Of a stretch of DNA of 64,000 nt, positions 1 to 10,013 are shown in pieces. A model generated the notes under the pieces. The model saw only the letters and a program-made list of their open reading frames with translations, did no database searches and was not told the DNA's origin. The first letter of the stretch is position 1; each line of letters begins with the position of its first letter. This DNA is from Glandiceps talaboti (lineage: Eukaryota; Hemichordata; Enteropneusta; Spengelidae). The stretch is from NCBI RefSeq assembly GCF_964340395.1, contig NC_135566.1:22664635-22728634 (forward strand). The letters are read 5' to 3'. A program made the position numbers and the translations under genes.

Positions 1-454
1 CTTATGACTGATTGTAATTCTATTTAATGTATTATTTATTCAACAAGCCTTCAGTGAAAATAGACATTTCAAGTTCAAGTCCCTTAAAGTTGGTACAAGC
101 CATGGTTTTAATCACTAGAATCCACCTGCCAATCATGTTTTTAATGACTGGTGTGAAAACTTAACTGCATTAGCCCCTATATTACGTGCCTTGTATAACA
201 CCCTCTCAACCATTTTCTATGTCTTCTAAGGATACGGAAACCTCGCAAATCAGTACCATAATGGGGAAAATATCTTAAACAGCTTCTGCTGCATGTACAG
301 TTAGATAGGTGCTCTAATGACAGATTTCATCCCAAAGTGTTGTTGGTAATTGAATTTTTTTACATCTTGAACTATCAAGGATTTCATTTTTTTCATTTCC
401 TGTAATTAATACAAGCAGAATCCAGATGCATTTTGCTAAATATGAAATATATTG
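1..454. other. Low-complexity AT-rich flank with no recognised gene
   Basis: No ORF, splice-bounded exon or known repeat could be supported here. The sequence leads directly into the 29/30-bp tandem array. Confidence 0.5.
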
Positions 455-1999
455 CTACTGGTAGAAGTGTGAAATTCTAAGATATAATCAATTTGGTAGA
501 AGTGTGTAATTCTAAGATATAATCAATTTGGTAGAAGTGTGTAATTCTAAGATGTATTGGTAGGAAGTGTGTAATTCTAAGATGTATTGGTAAAAGTGTG
601 TAATTCTAAGATGTATTGGTAGGAAGTGTGTAATTCTAAGATGTATTGGTAGGAAGTGTGTAATTCTAAGATGTTTTGGTAGAAGTGTGAAATTCTAAGA
701 TGTACTGGTAGAAGTGTGAAATTCTAAGATGTATTGGTAGGAAGTGTGTAATTCTAAGATGTATTGGTAGGAAGTGTGTAATTCTAAGATGTATTGGTAG
801 GAAGTGTGTAATTCTAAGATGTATTGGTAGGAAGTGTGTAATTCTAAGATGTATTAGTAGGAAGTGTGTAATTCTAAGATGTACTGGTAGAAGTGTGAAA
901 TTCTAAGATGTATTGGTAGGAAGTGTGTAATTCTAAGATGTATTGGTAGGAAGTGTGTAATTCTAAGATGTATTGGTAGGAAGTGTGTAATTCTAAGATG
1001 TATTGGTAGGAAGTGTGAAATTCTAAGATGTACAGGTAGGAAGTGTGTAATTCTAAGATGTATTGGTAAAAGTGTGTTATTCTAAGATGTATTGGTAGGA
1101 AGTGTGTAATTCTAAGATGTAATGGTAGGAAGTGTGTAATTCTAAGATGTTTTGGTAGAAGTGTGTAATTCTAAGATGTACTGGTAGAAGTGTGAAATTC
1201 TAAGATGTATTGGTAGGAAGTGTGTAATTCTAAGATGTACTGGTAGAAGTGTGAAATTCTAAGATGTATTGGTAGGAAGTGTGTAATTCTAAGATATATT
1301 GGTAGAAGTGTGTAATTCTAAGATGTATTGGTAGGAAGTGCGTAATTCTAAGATATATTGGTAGAAGTGTGTAATTCTAAGATATATTAGTAGGAAGTGT
1401 GTAATTCTAAGATGTATTGGTAGGAAGTGTGTAATTCTAAGATATATTGGTAGAAGTGTGTAATTCTAAGATATATTAGTAGGAAGTGTGTAATTCTAAG
1501 ATGTATTGGTAGGAAGTGTGTAATTCTAAGATGTATTGGTAGAAGTGTGTAATTCTAAGATATATTAGTAGGAAGTGTGTAATTCTAAGATGTATTGGTA
1601 GAAGTGTGTAATTCTAAGATATATTGGTAGAAGTGTGTAATTCTAAGATGTATTGGTAGGAAGTGCGTAATTCTAAGATATATTGGTAGAAGTGTGTAAT
1701 TCTAAGATATATTAGTAGGAAGTGTGTAATTCTAAGATGTATTGGTAGGAAGTGTGTAATTCTAAGATATATTGGTAGAAGTGTGTAATTCTAAGATATA
1801 TTTGTAGGAAGTGTGTAATTCTAAGATGTATTGGTAGGAAGTGTGTAATTCTAAGATGTATTGGTAGAAGTGTGTAATTCTAAGATATATTAGTAGGAAG
1901 TGTGTAATTCTAAGATGTATTGGTAGAAGTGTGTAATTCTAAGATGTATTGGTAGGAAGTGTGTAATTCTAAGATATATTGGTAGGAAGTGTTTAATTC
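455..1999. repeat. Tandem array of a 29/30-bp unit, about 52 copies
   Basis: The unit carries the core gtgtgtaattctaagatgta followed by ttggtaggaa (30 bp) or ttggtagaa (29 bp). Variants (gatgta/gatata, ttggta/ttagta, gtgtgt/gtgtga) recur in a three-unit order in the right half, for example near 1351, 1441, 1681 and 1771, which indicates higher-order amplification. The array ends abruptly at the G-run at 2001. Confidence 0.97.
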
Positions 2000-2000
2000 T

Positions 2001-2072
2001 GGGGGGGGGGGCATTGCATGCCCCCCCCCCCCCCAATGAACAAAAGAAAATTCTTGCAGCCCCCCCCCCCCC
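2001..2072. repeat. G-run/C-run inverted repeat and a second C-run
   Basis: Eleven G (2001-2011), then catt gcatg, then fourteen C (2021-2034). The arms form a near-perfect hairpin of about 14 bp with a three-base loop. A second run of 13 C (2060-2072) continues into (CA)n and (TA)n. G-quadruplex or i-motif formation is possible. The run lengths may be unreliable in the assembly. Confidence 0.9.
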
Positions 2073-2568
2073 ACACACACATATATAGGCCATTTAGCGA
2101 CATAAAATTTCAAACCAAACACGTTATCACGAAAGCTACTTGAAAATTATGCAACTATATACTTTAGTTATATTACCTACAGTTTATCTTATATTTTGGC
2201 AGACACACATGTTCGCTTGGCTATTGACATACATAATTAAATGTATGGTAGATAAATGAAGTGTGCAATTTTGCAAAGTACAAGGTAAATGACTGCTCCT
2301 GAGATTCAAATGTTCAAAAAAGTCTCCACAGAGAGAGTGAGAGAGAGGCAGAGACTAGAAAGAGAGATACAGACAGAGGAAGGCATACACAAATACATTC
2401 GCATGGCTGTCACCAACTCATTACTGAATTTAGTTACCAGAAGGTATTATGGCAAAGCCACAGGAAATTTACTCAGTAAACAACCACTCGTGGAGTTTAA
2501 TTTGGTTCAAATCATGAACAAAATATTTCGTTCCCCTTCAGACCATCAGAATTTTCGCATTGAATTTT
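2073..2568. other. Spacer between arrays with no supported gene
   Basis: A 93-codon plus-strand reading frame (2289-2570) starts here and ends at the border of the 70-bp array. It begins with an AG-rich segment (GAGAGAG tracts) giving Arg/Glu-rich sequence. No family resemblance, splice context or poly(A) signal supports it, so it is not called as a gene. Confidence 0.5.
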
Positions 2569-3212
2569 GACTGGTGTGTAAGGGCACCCCATCACAGCGT
2601 ACTGTACAGACTACACTGGCCTTCTTTCTCGGAGGGTTGACTTGTGTGTAAGGGCAGCCCATCACGGTGTACTGTACAGACTACACTGGCCTTCTTTCTC
2701 GGAGGGTTGACTTGTGTGTAAGGGCAGCCCATCACGGCGTACTGTACAGACTACACTGGCCTGCTTTCTCGGAGGGTTGACTGGTGTGTAAGGGCACCCC
2801 ATCACGGCGTACTGTACAGACTACACTGGCCTGCTGTCTCGGAGGGTTGACTGGTGTGTAAGGGCACCCCATCACGGCGTACTGTACAGACTACACTGGC
2901 CTTCTTTCTCGGAGGGTTGACTGGTGTGTAAGGGCACCCCATCACGGCGTACTGTACAGACTACACTGGCCTGCTTTCTCGGAGGGTTGACTGGTGTGTA
3001 AGGGCACCCCATCACGGCGTACTGTACAGACTACACTGGCCTTCTTTCTCGGAGGGTTGACTGGTGTGTAAGGGCACCCCATCACGGCGTACTGTACAGA
3101 CTGCACTGGCCTTCTTTCTCGGAGGGTTGACTTGTGTGTAAGGGCAGCCCATCACGGCGTACTGTACAGACTGCACTGGCCTTCTTTCTCGGAGTGTTGA
3201 CTGGTGTATAAG
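2569..3212. repeat. 70-bp minisatellite, about nine copies
   Basis: The unit starts gactggtgtgtaagggca and contains atcacggcgtactgtacaga and ctcggagggtt. Copies differ at a few positions: ggtgtg/tgtgtg, caccc/cagcc, cttcttt/ctgcttt. It passes straight into the 20-bp array at about 3205-3213. Confidence 0.97.
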
Positions 3213-6200
3213 TTTACAGTAAGGGTTTACAGTTTACAGTAAGGGTATACAGTTTACAGTAAGGGTTTACAGTTTACAGTAAGGGTATACAGTTTACAGT
3301 AAGGATCTACAGTTTACAGTAAGGGTTTACAGATTACAATAAGGGTCTACAGTTTACAGTAAGGGTATACAGTTTACAGTAAGGGTTTACAGTTTACAGT
3401 AAGGGTCTACAGTTTACAATAAGGGTATACAGTTTACAGTAAGGGTGTACAGTTTACAGTAAGGGTTTACAGTTACAATAAGGGTGTACATTTTACAGTA
3501 AGGGTGTACAGTTTACAGTAAGGGTTTACAGTTACAATAAGGGTGTACATTTTACAGTAAGGGTCTACAGTTTACAGTAAGGGTTTACAGTTTACATTAA
3601 GGGTATACAGTTTACAATAAGGGTATACAGTTTACAGTAAGGGTGTACAGTTTACATTAAGGGTTTACAGTTTACTGTAAGGGTTTACAGTTTACAATAA
3701 GGGTTTACAGTTTACAGTAAGGGTATACAGTTTACAATAAGGGTTTACAGTTTACAATAAGGGTATACAGTTTACAATAAGGGTATACAGTTTACAGTAA
3801 GGGTATACAGTTTACAGTAAGGGTTTACAGTTTACAGTAAGGGTTTACAGTTTACAATAAGGGTATACAGTTTACAATAAGGGTATACAGTTTACAGTAA
3901 GGGTGTACAGTTTACAATAAGGGTTTACAGTTTACAATAAGGGTATACAGTTTACAGTAAGGGTTTACAGTTTACAATAAGGGTATACAGTTTACAGTAA
4001 GGGTGTACAGTTTACAGTAAGGGTGTAAATTTTACAGTAAGGGTCTACAGTTTACTGTAAGGGTTTACAGTTTACAGTAAGGGTCTATAGTTTACAGTAA
4101 GGGTTTACAGTTTACAGTAAGGGCCTACAGTTTACAGTAAGGATTTACAGTTTACATTAAGGGTCTACAGTTTACAGTAAGGATTTACAGTTTACAATAA
4201 GGGTTTACAGTTTACAGTAAGGATTTACAGTTTACAGTAAGGGTTTACAGTTTACAATAAGGGTATACAGTTTACAGTAAGGGTATACAGTTTACAGTAA
4301 GGGTCTACAGTTTACAGTAAGGGTGTAAATTTTACAGTAAGGGCCTACAGTTTACAGTAAGGGCCTACAGTTTACAGTAAGGGCCTACAGTTTACTGTAA
4401 GGGTTTACAGTTTACAGTAAGGGTTTACAGTTTACAGTAAGGGCCTACAGTTTACTGTAAGGGTTTACAGTTTACAGTAAGGATTTACAGTTTACAATAA
4501 GGGTGTACAGTTTACAATAAGGGTATACAGTTTACAGTAAGGATATACAGTTTACAGTAAGGGTTTACAGTTTACAATAAGGGTATACAGTTTACAATAA
4601 GGGTATACAGTTTACAGTAAGGGTATACAGTTTACAGTAAGGGCCTACAGTTTACAGTAAGGGCCTACAGTTTACAGTAAGGGCCTACAGTTTACAGTAA
4701 GGGTATACAGTTTACAGTAAGGGCCTACAGTTTACAGTAAGGGTATACAGTTTACAGTAAGGGTATACAGTTTACAATAAGGGTCTACAGTTTACAGTAA
4801 GGGTATACAGTTTACAGTAAGGGTCTACAGTTTACAGTAAGGGTCTACAGTTTACTGTAATGGTTTACAGTTTACAGTAAGGGTATACAGTTTACAGTAA
4901 GGGTATACAGTTTACAGTAAGGGCCTACAGTTTACAGTAAGGGTATACAGTTTACAGTAAGGGTATACAGTTTACAGTAAGGATTTACAGTTTACAGTAA
5001 GGGTATACAGTTTACCATAAGGGTCTACAGTTTACAGTAAGGATCTGATTTACCTTAAGGGTATACAGTTTACAGTAAGGGTATACAGTTTACCATAAGG
5101 GTATACAGTTTACAGTAAGGGTATACAGTTTACCATAAGGGTATACAGTTTACAGTAAGGGTATACAGTTTACAATAAGGGTATACAGTTTACAGTAAGG
5201 GCCTACAGTTTACAATAAGGGCCTACAGTTTACAGTAAGGGCCTACAGTTTACAGTAAGGGTATCCAGTTTACAGTATGGGTATACAGTTTACAATAAGG
5301 GTCTACAGTTTACTGTAATGGTTTACAGTTTACAATAAGGGTATACAGTTTACAATAAGGGTCTACAGTTTACAGTAAGGGTTTACAGTTTACAGTAAGG
5401 GTTTACAGTTTACAATAAGGGTATACAGTTTACAGTAAGGGTGTACAGTTTACAGTAAGGGTTTACAGTTTACAATAAGGGTATACAGTTTACAGTAAGG
5501 GTTTACAGTTTACAATAAGGGTATACAGTTTACAGTAAGGGTATACAGTTTACAGTAAGGGTCTACAGTTTACAGTAAGGGTGTAAATTTTACAGTAAGG
5601 GCCTACAGTTTACAGTAAGGGCCTACAGTTTACTGTAAGGGTTTACAGTTTACAGTAAGGGTTTACAGTTTACAGTAAGGGCCTACAGTATACTGTAAGG
5701 GTTTACAGTTTACAGTAAGGATTTACAGTTTACAATAAGGGTGTACAGTTTACAATAAGGGTATACAGTTTACAGTAAGGGTATACAGTTTACAGTAAGG
5801 GTTTACAGTTTACAATAAGGGTATACAGTTTACAATAAGGGTATACAGTTTACAGTAAGGGTATACAGTTTACAGTAAGGGCCTACAGTTTACAGTAAGG
5901 GCCTACAGTTTACAGTAAGGGCCTACAGTTTACAGTAAGGGCCTACAGTTTACAGTAAGGGTATACAGTTTACAGTAAGGGCCTACAGTTTACAGTAAGG
6001 GCCTACAGTTTACAGTAAGGGTATACAGTTTACAGTAAGGGTATACAGTTTACAATAAGGGTCTACAGTTTACAGTAAGGGTATACAGTTTACAGTAAGG
6101 GTCTACAGTTTACAGTAAGGGTCTACAGTTTACTGTAATGGTTTACAGTTTACAGTAAGGGTATACAGTTTACAGTAAGGGTATACAGTTTACAGTAAGG

Positions 6201-8130
6201 GCCTACAGTTTACAGTAAGGGTATACAGTTTACAGTAAGGGTATACAGTTTACAGTAAGGATTTACAGTTTACAGTAAGGGTATACAGTTTACCATAAGG
6301 GTCTACAGTTTACAGTAAGGATCTGATTTACCTTAAGGGTATACAGTTTACAGTAAGGGTATACAGTTTACCATAAGGGTATACAGTTTACAGTAAGGGT
6401 ATACAGTTTACAATAAGGGTATACAGTTTACAGTAAGGGCCTACAGTTTACAATAAGGGCCTACAGTTTACAGTAAGGGCCTACAGTTTACAGTAAGGGT
6501 ATCCAGTTTACAGTATGGGTATACAGTTTACAATAAGGGTCTACAGTTTACTGTAATGGTTTACAGTTTACAATAAGGGTATACAGTTTACAATAAGGGT
6601 CTACAGTTTACAGTAAGGGTTTACAGTTTACAGTAAGGGTTTACAGTTTACAATAAGGGTATACAGTTTACAGTAAGGGTGTACAGTTTACAGTAAGGGT
6701 TTACAGTTTACAATAAGGGTATACAGTTTACAGTAAGGGTTTACAGTTTACAATAAGGGTATACAGTTTACAGTAAGGGTGTACAGTTTACAGTAAGGGT
6801 CTACAGTTTACAGTAAGGGTTTACAGTTTACAGTAAGGGTCTATAGTTTACAGTAAGGGTTTACAGTTTACAGTAAGGATTTACAGTTTACATTAAGGGT
6901 CTACAGTTTACAGTAAGGATTTACAGTTTACAATAAGGGTTTACAGTTTACAGTAAGGATTTACAGTTTACAGTAAGGGTTTACAGTTTACAATAAGGGT
7001 ATACAGTTTACAATAAGGGTATACAGTTTACAGTAAGGGTCTACAGTTTACAGTAAGGGTGTAAATTTTACAGTAAGGGCCTACAGTTTACAGTAAGGGC
7101 CTACAGTTTACTGTAAGGGTTTACAGTTTACAGTAAGGGTTTACAGTTTACAGTAAGGGCCTACAGTTTACTGTAAGGGTTTACAGTTTACAATAAGGGT
7201 GTACAGTTTACAATAAGGGTATACAGTTTACAGTAAGGGTATACAGTTTACAGTAAGGGTATACAGTTTACAGTAAGGGCCTAGAGTTTACAGTAAGGGC
7301 CTACAGTTTACAGTAAGGGTATACAGTTTACAGTAAGGGCCTACAGTTTACAGTAAGGGTATACAGTTTACAGTAAGGGTATACAGTTTACAGTAAGGGT
7401 CTACAGTTTACAGTAAGGGTATACAGTTTACAGTAAGGGTCTACAGTTTACTGTAATGGTTTACAGTTTACAGTAAGGGTATACAGTTTACAGTAAGGGC
7501 CTACAGTTTACAGTAAGGGTCTACAGTTTACTGTAATGGTTTACAGTTTACAGTAAGGATATACAGTTTACAGTAAGGGTATACAGTTTACAGTAAGGGC
7601 CTACAGTTTACAGTAAGGGTATACAGTTTACAGTAAGGGTATACAGTTAACAGTAAGGATTTACAGTTTACAGTAAGGGTATACAGTTTACAATAAGGGT
7701 CTACAGTTTACAGTAAGGGTATACAGTTTACAGTAAGGGTCTACAGTTTACAGTAAGGGTATACAGTTTACAGTAAGGGTTTACAGTTTACAGTAAGGGT
7801 ATACAGTTTACCATAAGGGTCTACAGTTTACAGTAAGGATCTGATTTACCTTAAGGGTATACAGTTTACAGTAAGGGTATACAGTTTACAATAAGGGTAT
7901 ACAGTTTACAGTAAGGGTATACAGTTTACCATAAGGGTCTACAGTTTACAGTAAGGATCTGATTTACCTTAAGGGTATACAGTTTACCATAAGGGTATAC
8001 AGTTTACCATAAGGGTATACAGTTTACAGTAAGGGTATACAGTTTACCATAAGGGTCTACAGTTTACAGTAAGGATCTGATTTACCTTACGGGTTTACAA
8101 TAAAGGTCTAATTTACAGTAAGGTTTACAA
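3213..8130. repeat. Large 20-bp satellite array (about 245 units) with higher-order structure
   Basis: The unit is gggtatacagtttacagtaa, with alternating variants at positions 4-6 (tat, ttt, tct, tgt, cct) and cagtaa/caataa/ccataa. A distinctive interrupted unit, ggatctgatttaccttaa, recurs at 5041, 6319, 7837, 7955 and 8073. That marks segmental duplications of about 1278, 1518 and 118 bp inside the array. Units decay from 8090 to 8140. Because 20 is not a multiple of three and units contain taa, no long reading frame exists. Confidence 0.97.
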
Positions 8131-8385
8131 TAAGGGTCAATAATCTGTTTAAAATCCGATGTACATGTCGACTAACTGTTCATTGCTATTTTACCTGTTA
8201 TTTTGCCTGAATTGACCTTCATGGTACAAAGTTTTTATCCTGATCACCTCCTCTACATCTGAACTGGCGTCCATGCCCATGCTGTTCTAGTCAGCCCGTG
8301 CTGGTAACCAATCAAAAGCGACCGTACATTAGGATCGAATGAAACTACAAACGGACACAGACACTACAAAATCACATTCTCCATG

Positions 8386-8862
8386 TGCACAGCTGACAAT
8401 GTTCTAAATGTTTCAACTGTAAACAAATTCAGTGATTGTATTAGTATATTTAAAGGTAATTTGATGGTACCTCTATACATTTCGTCCGAACACAGTGTTA
8501 TCATGTAGACGCGTACATACATGTTATAAGGATGAACACATACTCTGTACATGTAGAAGCTTGTGAGGCAGAACGTCTAGGGGACACACAGAAAGTTTAT
8601 AGCGTATGGAACGCACTGCGAAGTGACCAAAATTTTCACGATAAGGACGTTTTATAGAAATTATTTCTTAAATTTCCCCTTTTCTGAGTTTATATAACAC
8701 AACTGTGGGAACACTACCCGGGAAACGTGTTCGAATGTAACTAACACGTAGATCAGACAAAATTCATCTAAACAAGAATTCTTTAATTACCGAAAATATA
8801 TAGTAATACAATCACTGAATTTTTTTACAGTTCAAATACTTTGTATGTTGTCAGTTGCCAGA
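8386..8862. repeat. Inverted repeat with arms of about 70 bp (foldback or MITE-like)
   Basis: Left arm 8386-8455 contains caaattcagtgattgtatta. Right arm about 8788-8862 carries its complement, aatacaatcactgaattt, followed by tttacagttcaaa, the counterpart of the left ttcaactgtaaa. The spacer is about 330 bp and has no supported coding content. No target-site duplication was identified. Confidence 0.7.
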
Positions 8863-9135
8863 GTGCATAAGTAACGCTATGTTGTTTGTTGATATTCAAT
8901 GCGTATGCCCGTGACAATGCCCATAGTACTTCAGTAAGACGCAACCTGAATTGGCTGTGTGGCTCACTTAGCAGAACAGCGTCTACAGTTTACAGTAAGA
9001 ACAAACAGCTTTTGCTACTTGTCAGCCCTTGTCACTTTGCCATAATTCCAAACACTGCTGTACGAGATCCTCAAGGCCACACTCTAAGCTGAAAGGATGT
9101 TGCACACAATTTTAGAGGAATGGTTGTTGTTCAAT
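8863..9135. other. Intergenic stretch with one isolated unit of the 20-bp satellite
   Basis: Mostly unremarkable sequence. At 8980-8997 one unit (tctacagtttacagtaag) identical to the 3213-8130 array motif stands alone, about 850 bp from the array edge. A 68-codon reading frame (8886-9092) has no other support. Confidence 0.6.
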
Positions 9136-9834
9136 TTTATTTGACCTTTAAAATACAAATAGAATAAAAGTTACATAATGTAGAAAGTTGGAAATTAACC
9201 ATCTTTGGAGTAATTGTATTGGAGAATCCTTTATATGTCAAGCCAATGTCAGATACTACTTTATAAAATACACTTCACATGCAGTCTTATCTTGTAATAA
9301 ATGACAAACTCAAAACACTGAACAAATACAAAATGACATTTACTAATTGACAAAATGGAGCAAAATCCAAAGCGTTTAAAGATATTGGGTATTGAAATAT
9401 ATTCACCTCATAACAATTAATAACTGTTGAGAGTAACAAATCAATTCTTGGCATGTCACCCGTTGTAATGAAAAATCTATATGATGGACACACAATTTGT
9501 TGAGGCTGGTAATTGGCTTGGTCAAGTAATGTAAGTAGAAGAGTTCACATGGAATACAAAGTATATATAATATTGACACACAAATTGCAATGAAGAAATC
9601 TAAACAATAATAATAATAATAATAATAAAGTGCCAACTTTCAGTAAAGTTCAAATTGTTTGGTTTTACACCACTCATCATGGCTCAAAGTAAAGGTAGTT
9701 TTAATAATTCAATATACAAAAATACACCCCCCCCCCCACCCCCATTTTTTTTTCAGTCTAGAACACTTCTACAGACAAAGGTCAAATGGTCAGCAGCAAA
9801 TCGTACATATAATTCCAGATAAAACATATGGATT
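9136..9834 (-). other. Probable 3' UTR of the FET gene, with a candidate poly(A) signal at its end
   Basis: About 700 nt follow the stop with no further coding potential on the complement. An AATAAA hexamer on the minus strand lies at 9141-9136. The stretch holds a (TAA)n microsatellite (about 9607-9627) and a C-run/T-run tract (9727-9751). The cleavage site is inferred from the hexamer alone; an earlier or later site is possible. Confidence 0.45.
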
Positions 9835-10013
9835 TTAATATGGTTTGGGCCTTCTGTCACGTCTGTCACCACCCATTCTGTCTCTGGGTGGACCACCTCT
9901 GCCACCACGGTCACCCCCTCGTCCTCTTGGTGGACCACCACGTCCACGGAATCCCCCTCTTCCTCCCCTATCTCCACCCCTGTCACCTCCACGACCTCGT
10001 GGTCCACGTCCAC
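9835..10013 (-). CDS. FET terminal coding exon: last RGG box and PY nuclear-localisation signal
   Basis: 179 nt to the TAA stop (9837-9835), 58 complete codons before the stop. It is rich in RGRGG, DRGG, RGGPPR and FRGRGG motifs and ends RRDRRPKPY. The R-X-P-K-P-Y tail fits the PY-NLS read by transportin (karyopherin beta-2), the site of ALS mutations in human FUS. The acceptor is ttttcacag. This end fixes the strand and the 3' limit of the coding sequence. Confidence 0.97.

Noticed and set aside
2289-2570. 93-codon plus-strand reading frame rich in Arg/Glu
   Set aside because: The charged part comes from a GAGA-type tract, and it stops at the edge of the 70-bp array. No splice, poly(A) or homology support.
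3213-8130. Regularly spaced repeats resembling a CRISPR array or telomere
   Set aside because: The units are contiguous with no spacers, in a eukaryotic window. The taaggg within each unit is only part of a 20-bp unit and not a telomeric hexamer array.
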